In this document: positions 1 to 6,996 of the stretch, one piece after another
Position numbering within the stretch: position 1 is the first letter of the stretch
How the letters are laid out: each line of letters opens with the position of its first letter
Source: Kitasatospora terrestris
Lineage (GTDB): Bacteria > Actinomycetota > Actinomycetes > Streptomycetales > Streptomycetaceae
Assembly: GCF_039542905.1 (NCBI RefSeq)
Contig: NZ_BAABIS010000001.1
Span: forward strand, 2,046,001 to 2,110,000
Direction of reading: 5' to 3'
Length of the DNA stretch: 64,000 nucleotides
Notes under the pieces: model-generated
The model's input: the letters and a program-made list of their open reading frames with translations, nothing else
Database searches by the model: none
Told to the model about the DNA's origin: nothing
Position numbers and translations under genes: made by a program

Positions 1-782
1 GGTACGACGTCGAGGACCGCTGGCCGAGCTACTTCGCCTGGCGCGCCGCCCCGCTGGGCGCCGTCGGCGCGGAGCTCACCGCCGCCGCCTTCTACAGCTT
101 CAGCCCGGCCGCGGTCGCCCGCCACGTCCCCGCCGCCTGGGCCGTGGCCGAGCCGGCGGCCGTCCTGGACGCCCGCCTGCGGGCCGTGGACGCCACCTAC
201 CGGGCCCTGTTCGGCGAACCGGCCGGGATGCCCGACCTCGCCGAACTGGTCGGCCTGGCGCGGCGCGCCGCCGACGCCGCGGCCGCCGACAGCGCCGGGC
301 GGCCGCTCACCGCCGCCAACGCGGCGCTGGGCCCGGCCGAGGAGCCGCACCTCGACCTCTGGCAGGCCCTCACCGTCCTGCGCGAGCACCGGGGCGACGG
401 ACACCTGGCCGCGCTGATGGCCGCCGGGCTCGACCCGTGCGAATCCCTGGTCTCCTTCGCGGCCATCGGGGCCGCACCGGCCGCCAACTTCGCCGGCCGC
501 GGCTGGACCGGGCAGGAGTGGGCCGCCGCGACCGAGCGGCTGGCGGCCCGCGGCTGGGTGGACGCGGACGGCGCCGCCACCGAGCGGGGCCGGGCCGGGC
601 GCAACGAGGTGGAGCGGCTCACCGACCAGCTCGCCGCCGCACCCTGGCGGGCCCTCGGCACCGCGGGCACCGAACGCTTCATGGAGTTGATGGTCCCGCT
701 GTTCCTGGCCGTCATCCGGTCCGGCCTGCTGCCCGCGCAGAGCACCCTGGGGGTCACCACCGTTCCCGCACCGACCTGGTAG
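1..782 (+). CDS. SCO6745-family protein (5' partial)
   Basis: The reading frame is open from base 3 to the TAG at 780-782, so the true start lies before the window. The translated part begins YDVEDRWPSYFAWRAAPLG and continues through AAFYSFSPAAVARHVPAAW; this aromatic and Ala-rich opening, a middle section with paired helices and a winged-helix-like end (TGQEWAAATERLAARGWVDADG) fit the actinobacterial SCO6745 family, which carries a helix-turn-helix-type domain. About 260 residues are visible; the family is slightly longer. Its exact role is not established. An internal ATG at 144 exists, but the homologous sequence before it shows it is not the start. No catalytic motif is seen. Confidence 0.75.
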   Translation, partial: YDVEDRWPSYFAWRAAPLGAVGAELTAAAFYSFSPAAVARHVPAAWAVAEPAAVLDARLRAVDATYRALFGEPAGMPDLAELVGLARRAADAAAADSAGRPLTAANAALGPAEEPHLDLWQALTVLREHRGDGHLAALMAAGLDPCESLVSFAAIGAAPAANFAGRGWTGQEWAAATERLAARGWVDADGAATERGRAGRNEVERLTDQLAAAPWRALGTAGTERFMELMVPLFLAVIRSGLLPAQSTLGVTTVPAPTW

Positions 783-811
783 CCGCGGGCGCCGGCGCCT
801 CCGGCGCGCGG

Positions 812-817
812 TAGCAT
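812..817 (+). promoter_or_regulatory. -10-like TAGCAT before tRNA-like gene 1
   Basis: TAGCAT sits 10 bases before the 5' end of the first tRNA-like gene. The same TAnCAT hexamer occurs at nearly the same distance before the third and fifth genes, which argues for a real promoter element. No clear -35 hexamer is seen here. Confidence 0.45.
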
Positions 818-827
818 CACTGCCGCC

Positions 828-903
828 CCCGGGCGTGGGCGCAGAGGCAGACGCCGCCGCCCCCACAAGGCGGAGCACGCCGGTTCGAATCCGGCCCCCG
901 GGC
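828..903 (+). tRNA. tRNA-like gene 1, anticodon CAC (Val-type)
   Basis: Hand folding gives acceptor strands CCCGGGC (828-834) and CCCCGGG (896-902), six pairs plus a C-C mismatch. A 3-bp D stem encloses a GG-containing loop. The anticodon stem CCGCC/GGCGG (857-861/869-873) carries loop CCCACAA, followed by a 5-base variable loop and the T arm GCCGG-TTCGAAT-CCGGC (879-895). The anticodon is CAC at 864-866, which would read GTG. Base 33 is C, not the nearly universal T, and one extra G precedes the D stem compared with its neighbours. CCA is not encoded. The fold is tRNA-like but degenerate; whether it is charged is unknown. Confidence 0.55.
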
Positions 904-916
904 GGCTCAGGTGCAC

Positions 917-988
917 GGGCCCGTAGCGCAGAGGCAGACGCAACGTCCTGCTCGGACGTCCACGCCGGTTCGAATCCGGTCGGGTCCA
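917..988 (+). tRNA. tRNA-like gene 2, anticodon GCU (Ser-type, short variable loop)
   Basis: Acceptor GGGCCCG (917-923) pairs completely with CGGGTCC (981-987, one G-T pair), then T8-A9 and a D arm GCGCAGAGGCAGACGC. The anticodon stem ACGTC/GACGT (943-947/955-959) holds loop CTGCTCG, giving anticodon GCT at 950-952. The variable region is only 4 bases (CCAC), whereas bacterial serine tRNAs have a long variable arm, so this is not a standard tRNA-Ser even though the anticodon reads AGC. The T arm matches its neighbours except for one G-T pair. It has the best acceptor stem of the five. CCA is not encoded. With no promoter of its own it is probably made together with gene 1. Confidence 0.6.
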
Positions 989-1003
989 CGCCGTTCCCCG
1001 CGC

Positions 1004-1009
1004 TACCAT
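1004..1009 (+). promoter_or_regulatory. -10-like TACCAT before tRNA-like gene 3
   Basis: TACCAT lies 11 bases before the third tRNA-like gene, in a context (GCTACCATCC) close to that before the fifth gene (GCTAGCATCC). It probably starts a transcript carrying genes 3 and 4. Confidence 0.45.
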
Positions 1010-1020
1010 CCGTACCGTCA

Positions 1021-1094
1021 CCCGGGCGTAGCGCAGGGGCAGGCGCGCCGCCTTCTCAGGGCGGAGCACGCCGGTTCGAATCCGGCCCCCGAGT
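1021..1094 (+). tRNA. tRNA-like gene 3, anticodon CUC (Glu-type)
   Basis: Acceptor CCCGGGC (1021-1027) faces CCCCGAG (1087-1093) with a C-A and a C-C mismatch, the weakest acceptor of the set. The anticodon stem CCGCC/GGCGG (1048-1052/1060-1064) carries the loop TTCTCAG, giving anticodon CTC at 1055-1057, which would read GAG. The variable loop is 5 bases and the T arm (1070-1086) is identical to gene 1. The acceptor and anticodon stem match gene 1, so 1 and 3 look like duplicates that differ in the anticodon loop. CCA is not encoded. Confidence 0.5.
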
Positions 1095-1102
1095 GGCAGC
1101 CA

Positions 1103-1181
1103 GGGCCCCGTAGCGCAGAGGCAGACGCGACCGGTCTCCAGAACCGGGGGGACGCCGGTTCGAATCCGGCCGGGCCCACCA
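1103..1181 (+). tRNA. tRNA-like gene 4, anticodon CCA (Trp-type), CCA encoded
   Basis: Acceptor GGGCCCC (1103-1109) with CGGGCCC (1171-1177) gives six pairs and a C-C mismatch; an extra C compared with gene 2 explains it, or an 8/4 acceptor/T-stem arrangement could form. The anticodon stem CCGGT/ACCGG (1131-1135/1143-1147) has loop CTCCAGA, anticodon CCA at 1138-1140. The variable loop has 6 bases (GGGGAC). It is the only one of the five followed by an encoded ACCA end. The anticodon arm resembles actinobacterial tRNA-Trp, but the D and T arms are those of the array. Confidence 0.6.
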
Positions 1182-1194
1182 GCGCGGAATCCGC

Positions 1195-1225
1195 TTGCCG
1201 ACCGCCGCGGCCGAGCGGCTAGCAT
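1195..1225 (+). promoter_or_regulatory. Candidate promoter for tRNA-like gene 5 and the SDR gene
   Basis: TTGCCG (1195-1200) and TAGCAT (1220-1225) are separated by 19 bases and lie 10 bases before the fifth tRNA-like gene. As that gene ends only 32 bases before the SDR start codon, the same transcript may run into the SDR gene. Confidence 0.45.
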
Positions 1226-1235
1226 CCCTCTCACC

Positions 1236-1308
1236 CCCGGGCGTAGCGCAGAGGCAGGCGCGGCGCGATGGCATCGCGCAGACGCCGGTTCGAATCCGGC
1301 CCCCGGGC
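1236..1308 (+). tRNA. tRNA-like gene 5, anticodon GGC (Ala-type)
   Basis: Acceptor CCCGGGC (1236-1242) and CCCCGGG (1301-1307) pair as in gene 1 (six pairs, C-C mismatch). The anticodon stem GCGCG/CGCGC (1263-1267/1275-1279) supports loop ATGGCAT, anticodon GGC at 1270-1272, which would read GCC. An A-T pair could shorten the loop to five bases, which is unusual. The variable loop is 4 bases and the T arm (1284-1300) is identical to genes 1, 3 and 4. CCA is not encoded. It has its own TAGCAT element and lies directly before the SDR gene. Confidence 0.5.
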
Positions 1309-1340
1309 GGCACCCGACGCAGGCCGCACCCGGAGGAACG

Positions 1341-2705
1341 ATGTCGCAGGTCGAGCTGGACGACGCGGAGCTGGCCGCGTTCGACCGGACGGTCGGGCGG
1401 CTGCGGGCGCTGCCCGCCGACCATCCGGTGCGGCTGCGGGCCGAGCGGGTCGCCGAGTCCTTCGTCCGGGACGGCCGTCGCGGCCGCCGGCAGGAGCGCC
1501 GGGAGACCGCGACCGACGCCGACGCCGCGCTGCTCGCCGCGACCGCCACCGGCGCCAGGGGCCGCCGCGAGGACGCGCCGCTGGCGCCGCCGCCCGCCGC
1601 CGGCCCGGTGGGCGAGCTGCGCCGCTCCCGGCGCTGCTATGTCTGCAAGTCGACTTACCGTCAGGTGGACGGCTTCTACCACCTGCTCTGCCCGGCCTGC
1701 GCGGCGGACAACACGGCCCGCCGGGCGCTCTCCACCGACCTGCGCGGCCGCCGGGCGCTGCTGACCGGCGGCCGGGTCAAGATCGGCTTCCAGCTGGCCC
1801 TGATGCTGCTGCGGGACGGCGCGGAGCTGATCGTCACCAGCCGCTTCCCGCACGACACGGTCCGCCGCTTCCGGGCGGCCGAGGGCAGCGAGGGGTGGCT
1901 GGACCGGCTGCGGGTGGTCGGCATCGACCTGCGCGACCCGCGCCAGGTGCTGGGCCTGTGCGAGCAGTTGCGCGCCGACGGCCGGCCCCTGGACATCCTG
2001 GTGAACAACGCCGCCCAGACCCTGCGCCGCCCGCCCGAGGCGTATGCGGTGCTCGCGGCGGGCGAGGACGGCCCGGCCCCGGCCCTGGTCTCGCACGCGC
2101 CCGGCTTCACCCCGATGCCCGCGCTGACCGCCGCCTGGCCCGCCGCCGAACTGGCGCCCGCCGCGATGGACGGCCGGGTGCTGCCGGCCGTGGACGAGGC
2201 CGGGCTGCTCCCCGACACCGCGGCGGCCAACTCCTGGTCCGCGACGCTCGGCGGCCTGGACCCGGCGGAGGTGCTGGAGACCCAGCTGGTCAACGCGCTC
2301 GCGCCGGCGCTGCTCTGCGACCGCCTGCTGCCGCTGCTGCTGGCCTCCCCGCGCCCCTCCCGGTACGTCGTCAACGTGACCGCCGTGGAGGGCCGGTTCG
2401 CGGTCCGCAACAAGATGCCCGGCCACCCGCACACCAACATGGCGAAAGCGGCGCTCAACATGCTGACCCGCACCAGCGCCGCCGAACTGGCGGGCCGGGG
2501 CGTGCACATGTGCGCCGTGGACACCGGCTGGATCACCGACGAGAATCCGCTGCCGAAGAAGTCCCGGCTGGCCGCGCACGGCTTCCGCACCCCGCTGGAC
2601 ATCGTGGACGGCGCGGCCCGGGTGTACGACCCGATCGTCCGGGGCGAGGCGGGCGACCCGCTCTCCGGCGTCTTCCTCAAGGACTACCGGGTGGCGGAGT
2701 GGTGA
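1341..2705 (+). CDS. SDR-family oxidoreductase with N-terminal zinc ribbon
   Basis: The 454-residue protein has an Arg/Ala-rich N-terminus of about 95 residues, then a four-cysteine motif (C99-x2-C102 and C117-x2-C120) that looks like a zinc ribbon. A Rossmann short-chain dehydrogenase domain follows: TGGRVKIG at 142-149 as the cofactor loop and LVNNAAQ further on. The usual YxxxK catalytic pair is altered: the lysine is present in HTNMAKAALNM, but the tyrosine position is Thr, so normal SDR chemistry is doubtful. The start is fixed by GGAGGAACG just before the ATG. It lies 32 bases after the last tRNA-like gene. Substrate unknown. Confidence 0.75.
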   Translation: MSQVELDDAELAAFDRTVGRLRALPADHPVRLRAERVAESFVRDGRRGRRQERRETATDADAALLAATATGARGRREDAPLAPPPAAGPVGELRRSRRCYVCKSTYRQVDGFYHLLCPACAADNTARRALSTDLRGRRALLTGGRVKIGFQLALMLLRDGAELIVTSRFPHDTVRRFRAAEGSEGWLDRLRVVGIDLRDPRQVLGLCEQLRADGRPLDILVNNAAQTLRRPPEAYAVLAAGEDGPAPALVSHAPGFTPMPALTAAWPAAELAPAAMDGRVLPAVDEAGLLPDTAAANSWSATLGGLDPAEVLETQLVNALAPALLCDRLLPLLLASPRPSRYVVNVTAVEGRFAVRNKMPGHPHTNMAKAALNMLTRTSAAELAGRGVHMCAVDTGWITDENPLPKKSRLAAHGFRTPLDIVDGAARVYDPIVRGEAGDPLSGVFLKDYRVAEW

Positions 2706-2790
2706 CCGGCCGGCCGCCGGCGGGCGGCGGTGGCCCCGGACGTGGCGGCGGTGCGCGGCGTCCGCCGCACCCCGCCGCCCTGACCTCCCG

Positions 2791-4635
2791 TCAGCCGCGG
2801 ATCTGCGCGAACACCTTCATCCAGTACCGCTGCTGCTCGGCGGAGGCACCCACCAGGTAGGTGGAGCGCAGCTTCGCCGGCAGCAGCGCGACCAGCGCCG
2901 CCACCGCCTTGCGGTGCTTCTCCAGCTGGCTCAACTCGGCGTTGGCCACCGCCTGGTGGACCACGTCGGTGTCGTCGTTGCCCTCCGCCCCGGCCGCCGC
3001 GGCGGAGCGCAGCCGGGCGAGCCAGCCGTCCAGGTCGCGGGCGATCTCCTTCAGCCCGGTGACCTGCCGCCCGGCGAGCCGGTCGGTGAGCGCGGTCAGC
3101 GACACCGGGGCGTACTCGCCGTCACCCAGGTAGACGGTGCCCAACTGCAGGGGCAGGCCGCGCCGGTGGAGCTTGATCAGGCGCTCCATGGTGCGCTTGG
3201 TGATCCATGCCCGGCCGTCCTCGTCGAGGTCGTTCTTCCACCACTCCAGCACCGTCTCGGCGTCCCGGCCGTAGTGCCGGATCAGCCACTCGTTGGCCGG
3301 GATGTCCGCCGGGGTGACGGTCAGCGAGGCGGTGAACCGGGTCGCCTGGGCGATGTTGTTGCGGGCGACCAGCAGCTTGCGGCCCAGGTGGTACGGCGGG
3401 TTCTGCAGGGCGATCTGGGCGCGCAGGCCCTCGATCGGGCGGCCGGCGATCGACCACTCCTGGGTGATCTCCATCAGCTTCGCGAAGGCCGCCTTGTCCT
3501 TGGGCCGGTTGTACTCGTCCCAGATGATCGCCTTCGGCCCCGGGCCGGTGAAGTCGGCGGCGAGCAGGTTCTCCAGCGCGCCGTCCGGGGTGGGGACGGG
3601 CGCGCAGAGGTCCTCGACGTTGGTCACCGGCATCGAGAAGTACAGCGCGTCGTGGCCCAGCGCCGCCCGGGTCAGCTCCCGGACCAGCTCGGTCTTCCCG
3701 CAGCCGGGCGGGCCCTGCAGCAGGACCGCCCAGCGGTTGGCGAGCGCCGCCTCCACCACCCGGCGGACCGGGTCGGCGATCCGGTCCGGATTGGGCACGC
3801 CCAGGGCGGCCGCGATCCGGTCGAGGACCTCACCGGTCCGGTCCCGGCCCGGTCTGCCGCCCTTCCCCGGCTCGGCGAGCCGCATCCGCTCCCCGTTGAC
3901 CAGGGGGAGCCCCCACACCAGCGGGAAGCCCTCCCGGGCCATCGCCAGCACGTGCTCCAGGGTGCGCGGCGAGAGCAGTTCGCGCATCGCCGGGTCGAGC
4001 GACGCCCAGATCCGGAACACCTTGGACAGGTCCCGGTCCCGGTGGACCGCGGCCAGCCGGTGCCGCCAGGCGGTGTCGTTGGCGGTGATCCGCAGGGTCA
4101 CCATCCGGTCCAGGATCGCCAGGTCGCTGCGCCGGGCGCTGGTCTCCGCCAGTGACTCGTTGTCGGTGAGGAACACCCCGATGCAGCCCAGCGCCCGCAG
4201 GTCGTACCCGCCGAGCGTCCAGTTGCAGGCGATCTGCATCAGCTGCGACTGGATCGTCTCCCCCGCCTGCAGCGAGTCGTCGATCAGCAGCACGAACGGC
4301 CGGCCCGGCTTCAGCTGGCTCATCACCAGCTGCCGCAGCACCAGTTCGCCGGTGGCCTCGTCCCGCACCGGGGCGTTGGCCAGCAGGTCGTCCGGGGTCA
4401 GGTTGGCCGCCGGGACGACCACCAGCACCGCGTCCGGGTACGCCGCGGCGAGGTGCGAGTGGAAGGTCGACGTCTTGCCGATGCCGTGCTCGCCGAAGAC
4501 CTGGCCGGTCTGGCCGAGCTCGATCATCGCGTCGATGAAGGACTCCAGCGGAGAGGTACCGGTCCAGCCCTCCGGCGGAGCCGGGTAGGTGGCGTTCGGC
4601 CGCCAGGTCCGGACGGCGGGCGCGGTGGTGGTCAT
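2791..4635 (-). CDS. Double AAA+ ATPase of a MoxR/vWA-type operon
   Basis: The 614-residue protein has two AAA+ modules: a first Walker A GEHGIGKT (residues 48-55) with Walker B VLLIDD near 115-120, and a second Walker A GPPGCGKTE near 306-314 with Walker B AIIWDEYN near 368-375. Such MoxR-like ATPases usually remodel protein targets together with vWA partners. The frame is open much further upstream, but the ATG at 4635 overlaps the stop of the preceding vWA gene by four bases (ATGA), which fixes the start and implies translational coupling. The N-module lacks a clear arginine finger by eye. It is the last gene of a three-gene operon. Confidence 0.8.
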   Translation of the reverse strand: MTTTAPAVRTWRPNATYPAPPEGWTGTSPLESFIDAMIELGQTGQVFGEHGIGKTSTFHSHLAAAYPDAVLVVVPAANLTPDDLLANAPVRDEATGELVLRQLVMSQLKPGRPFVLLIDDSLQAGETIQSQLMQIACNWTLGGYDLRALGCIGVFLTDNESLAETSARRSDLAILDRMVTLRITANDTAWRHRLAAVHRDRDLSKVFRIWASLDPAMRELLSPRTLEHVLAMAREGFPLVWGLPLVNGERMRLAEPGKGGRPGRDRTGEVLDRIAAALGVPNPDRIADPVRRVVEAALANRWAVLLQGPPGCGKTELVRELTRAALGHDALYFSMPVTNVEDLCAPVPTPDGALENLLAADFTGPGPKAIIWDEYNRPKDKAAFAKLMEITQEWSIAGRPIEGLRAQIALQNPPYHLGRKLLVARNNIAQATRFTASLTVTPADIPANEWLIRHYGRDAETVLEWWKNDLDEDGRAWITKRTMERLIKLHRRGLPLQLGTVYLGDGEYAPVSLTALTDRLAGRQVTGLKEIARDLDGWLARLRSAAAAGAEGNDDTDVVHQAVANAELSQLEKHRKAVAALVALLPAKLRSTYLVGASAEQQRYWMKVFAQIRG

Positions 4636-6014
4636 GATGCTCCTGTGGTGACCCGGTGGCACGCCATCTGCGGGGTGTGGTGGTCGGGCCAGTCGTCGCC
4701 GCCCTCGGTGATCAGCCAGATCCACTTCTCGGGCTCGGCGGGGGTGATGTGCGGGGCGTAGCCGTCGGTGAGCACGACCACCGCGTCCGGGCGTTCCTCG
4801 AACGCCCGCCCCTCGGCGGTCGGCGTCCGGCCCTCCACGTGGTCGGCGACCGCCTGGAAACTCGTACCGCCGCCTCCGTACACCCGCTCGCCCGGCCGGA
4901 ACGGCATCACCACGCCGTCGAAGGACAGCCAGTGCGCCTCCACCCCGTCGATCCGGCCGACGAGTTCGGTCAGCCACTCGACCACGTGGGCCGGCATCGA
5001 CCCCGAGGTGTCGTACGCGACCACCAGCACCTTGGTGCGCACCGGCCCGCGCCGCGACAGCGTCGGCGGCTGCCCGAGCGCCGCCAGCAGGGCGCCGCGC
5101 TTCTTCGGGTACACCAGCCGCTCGCCCTCGGACAGCTTGCTCGCCAGCACGTCGACCAGCCAGCGCTGCCACCAGTCGACCCGGCGGGTCGCGCCGGCGG
5201 TGCCGCGCAACGCGCCCGCGCCGAGCGTGCCCCACAGCCGGGTCGCGCGCTCGGACGCGCCGTCCGTCCGGTCCAGCAGGTCGAGCAGCTCGCGCTCCGC
5301 CAGGGCCTGGCCGCGGCGCGCCGCGAGCAGCGTGTTCAGCAGCACCGAGGAGCCGATCCGGTCGACCGTCTCCTGGTCGGCGGGCACGCCGCCCGGCAGC
5401 AGGTGCAGGCACCGGTGCGCCGGCACCGGCGGATCCGTCATCCGCAGCAGCTCCCGGTACACGCTCTGGTCCGTCTCCACGAAGTCCGGGTACGCCAGCG
5501 CGTCCAGGCCCTGCGCGGTCAGATCCGCGACGTACCGGGCGTGGATCCCCCGCGGGTCGATCCCCACCGGCTCACCGTCCAGCAGCGGCAGGCCGGTACG
5601 GCCGAGGCGGACCATCGCCACGTGGTTGATCGACACCTCGGTCGCCACCCGGAACACCGGGTCCGCCCGCAGCTCCGGCTCCGCGAACAGGTGCCGCTGC
5701 AGCAGGTGCCGCGCCTCGTGGAACAGCACGAACTTCACCCCCGCCAGGCCCACCGCCACGAAGAACCGCGGGTTGTACAGCAGCAGGCACGTCCCGTCGC
5801 CGGACGCCACCACCGCCGCCGTCTCCACCGCCGTCGTCGGCACCTGGTGACGGCACTTCGCGTACAGCCACGACGCCACCGCGGACTCGGTCAGCCCGAA
5901 GTCCAGCAGCGCCGCCTCCTTCAACCGCCGTGCCTGCGCCACTACCTCCGGCGGCGCGGGCCGCCACTCCGCCAGGGCCCGCCGGTCCGTCAGGTCGACC
6001 ACGTGCCCGCTCAC
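4632..6014 (-). CDS. HExxH + vWA-domain protein (DUF2201-like)
   Basis: About 460 residues. The N-terminal half has a zincin-like helix HEARHLLQRH (near residue 98), typical of the putative metallopeptidase part of DUF2201 proteins. The C-terminal half is a von Willebrand factor A domain with a metal-ion site motif DTSGSM (near 333) and downstream Thr/Asp residues (GGGGTSF, VLTDGYAPH). vWA proteins of this kind pair with MoxR AAA+ ATPases, and the ATPase gene follows with a four-base overlap. A GTG at 6014 overlaps the stop of the upstream gene as GTGA and is preferred; GTG at 6020 is possible. Substrate unknown. Confidence 0.8.
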   Translation of the reverse strand: MSGHVVDLTDRRALAEWRPAPPEVVAQARRLKEAALLDFGLTESAVASWLYAKCRHQVPTTAVETAAVVASGDGTCLLLYNPRFFVAVGLAGVKFVLFHEARHLLQRHLFAEPELRADPVFRVATEVSINHVAMVRLGRTGLPLLDGEPVGIDPRGIHARYVADLTAQGLDALAYPDFVETDQSVYRELLRMTDPPVPAHRCLHLLPGGVPADQETVDRIGSSVLLNTLLAARRGQALAERELLDLLDRTDGASERATRLWGTLGAGALRGTAGATRRVDWWQRWLVDVLASKLSEGERLVYPKKRGALLAALGQPPTLSRRGPVRTKVLVVAYDTSGSMPAHVVEWLTELVGRIDGVEAHWLSFDGVVMPFRPGERVYGGGGTSFQAVADHVEGRTPTAEGRAFEERPDAVVVLTDGYAPHITPAEPEKWIWLITEGGDDWPDHHTPQMACHRVTTGAS

Positions 6015-6892
6015 CCCCACGGCCCCTCCGGCTCGGGGCCGGCGACGGCCGCCGCCAGGTCGACGAGTTCGGCCGTGGTGCCGATGAACTCGGGAAGGAG
6101 CTGCGCCACGATCGCCCAGGCCTCGACGTGCCCGCCGAGCCGCTCGTGCACCAGCGGGCGGACCGCCGACGCGCTGCGGTCCACCACGCGCGGCTGCGCC
6201 CGGTACAGGACGTCCAGCAGGGGCAGCGCGGAGATCGCCGGCGCCACTCCGGTCACCAGGTCGTCCAGGCCCTCGACGATCCCGGCCTCCCGCAGCCGGT
6301 GGGTGAACTTGGCGTGCGTGCCGAAGGCCGTCCGCAGCGAGGGCGGGCAGTCGAACCGCCCGGCGAGCGCCCAGCGGGCGTAGCCGGGCAGCGGCCGCTC
6401 GGCGTGGGCCGCCGCGACGCCGGGCCAGTCCGCGCTGCGCACCTCCTGCGCCGCCCGCCGGGCGCGCTTCAGCGATCCGCGGGTGACCGCTCCGTACAGC
6501 CGCTCCAGGATCCGGGGCAGGGCGAGACCCTCACCGAGCCGCTCGTCGTCCGGCCGGACGGCGGTGACGTACGGGCTGCGCTCGACCCTCCGTCCGGCGT
6601 CCCCCGGTCCGAACGGCACGCCGTCGGCCACGTCGCGGGCGAGGCCGGCGGGCAGCACGCCCATGCCGAACAGGGCCGCGTTGACCTCCGGGTCGTCCGC
6701 CTGCAGCAGCCACAGCCGGACCTGCGCGGGGGCTTGGCGCACCTCGCTGCGGAAGGAGTTGTCGACGACGCCCCCGGCGGCGGCCCGCCCCTCGTCGAGG
6801 CCGAGCCGGGCGCGGACCCGCTCGGCGATCCCGTCGTCCGCCATCCGCAGCAGAAAGCCGACGGCGGTCGCGGTCCGGTCGTCCAGTGCCAT
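6011..6892 (-). CDS. Unrecognised first protein of the AAA+/vWA operon
   Basis: A protein of about 293 residues, rich in Ala, Leu, Arg and Val and predicted largely helical; no catalytic motif, signal peptide or membrane segment is visible. It is the first gene of the cassette and is coupled to the vWA gene through a GTGA overlap, so it is probably a partner or client-adaptor of that complex. An ATG at 6892 (MALDDRTATAVG) follows GGGGGCAGG at a suitable distance; an ATG at 6922 would add ten residues but has poor ribosome-binding spacing. I do not recognise the family. Confidence 0.65.
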   Translation of the reverse strand: MALDDRTATAVGFLLRMADDGIAERVRARLGLDEGRAAAGGVVDNSFRSEVRQAPAQVRLWLLQADDPEVNAALFGMGVLPAGLARDVADGVPFGPGDAGRRVERSPYVTAVRPDDERLGEGLALPRILERLYGAVTRGSLKRARRAAQEVRSADWPGVAAAHAERPLPGYARWALAGRFDCPPSLRTAFGTHAKFTHRLREAGIVEGLDDLVTGVAPAISALPLLDVLYRAQPRVVDRSASAVRPLVHERLGGHVEAWAIVAQLLPEFIGTTAELVDLAAAVAGPEPEGPWG

Positions 6893-6984
6893 GGTTGCCT
6901 GCCCCCTAGTCTCCGCCGACATGATGCCAGCCCGCCCCCCACCTCCGAACAGCGAATATCCCGGCGTCGGGGATCATCGGGCAC

Positions 6985-6990
6985 TACGAT
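6985..6990 (+). promoter_or_regulatory. -10-like TACGAT of a probable leaderless NUDIX transcript
   Basis: TACGAT ends six bases before the ATG at 6997 and there is no Shine-Dalgarno sequence, the usual arrangement of leaderless actinobacterial mRNAs. The -35 is weak. Confidence 0.35.
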
Positions 6991-6996
6991 CGATCA

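Noticed and set aside
835..1222. Short plus-strand ORFs of about 90-100 residues through the tRNA-like array
   Set aside because: They simply read through repeated T-arm sequence (TPVRIRPP-type repeats); the conserved base pairing supports RNA genes instead.
828..1308. Reading the array as a CRISPR or other direct-repeat array
   Set aside because: The repeated segments are D and T arms at tRNA spacing with compensating stems between them, and spacing is irregular between genes.
197..2680. Long minus-strand ORFs across the tRNA-like array and SDR gene
   Set aside because: They are mirror frames of GC-rich coding DNA, very Arg/Pro/Gly-rich, with no family motifs; the plus-strand tRNA folds and SDR motifs explain the DNA.
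4656..6383. 575-residue plus-strand ORF opposite the vWA gene
   Set aside because: It is the complement frame of the vWA gene, rich in Arg/His/Gln, with no recognisable domain; the minus strand has HExxH and MIDAS motifs and coupled overlaps.
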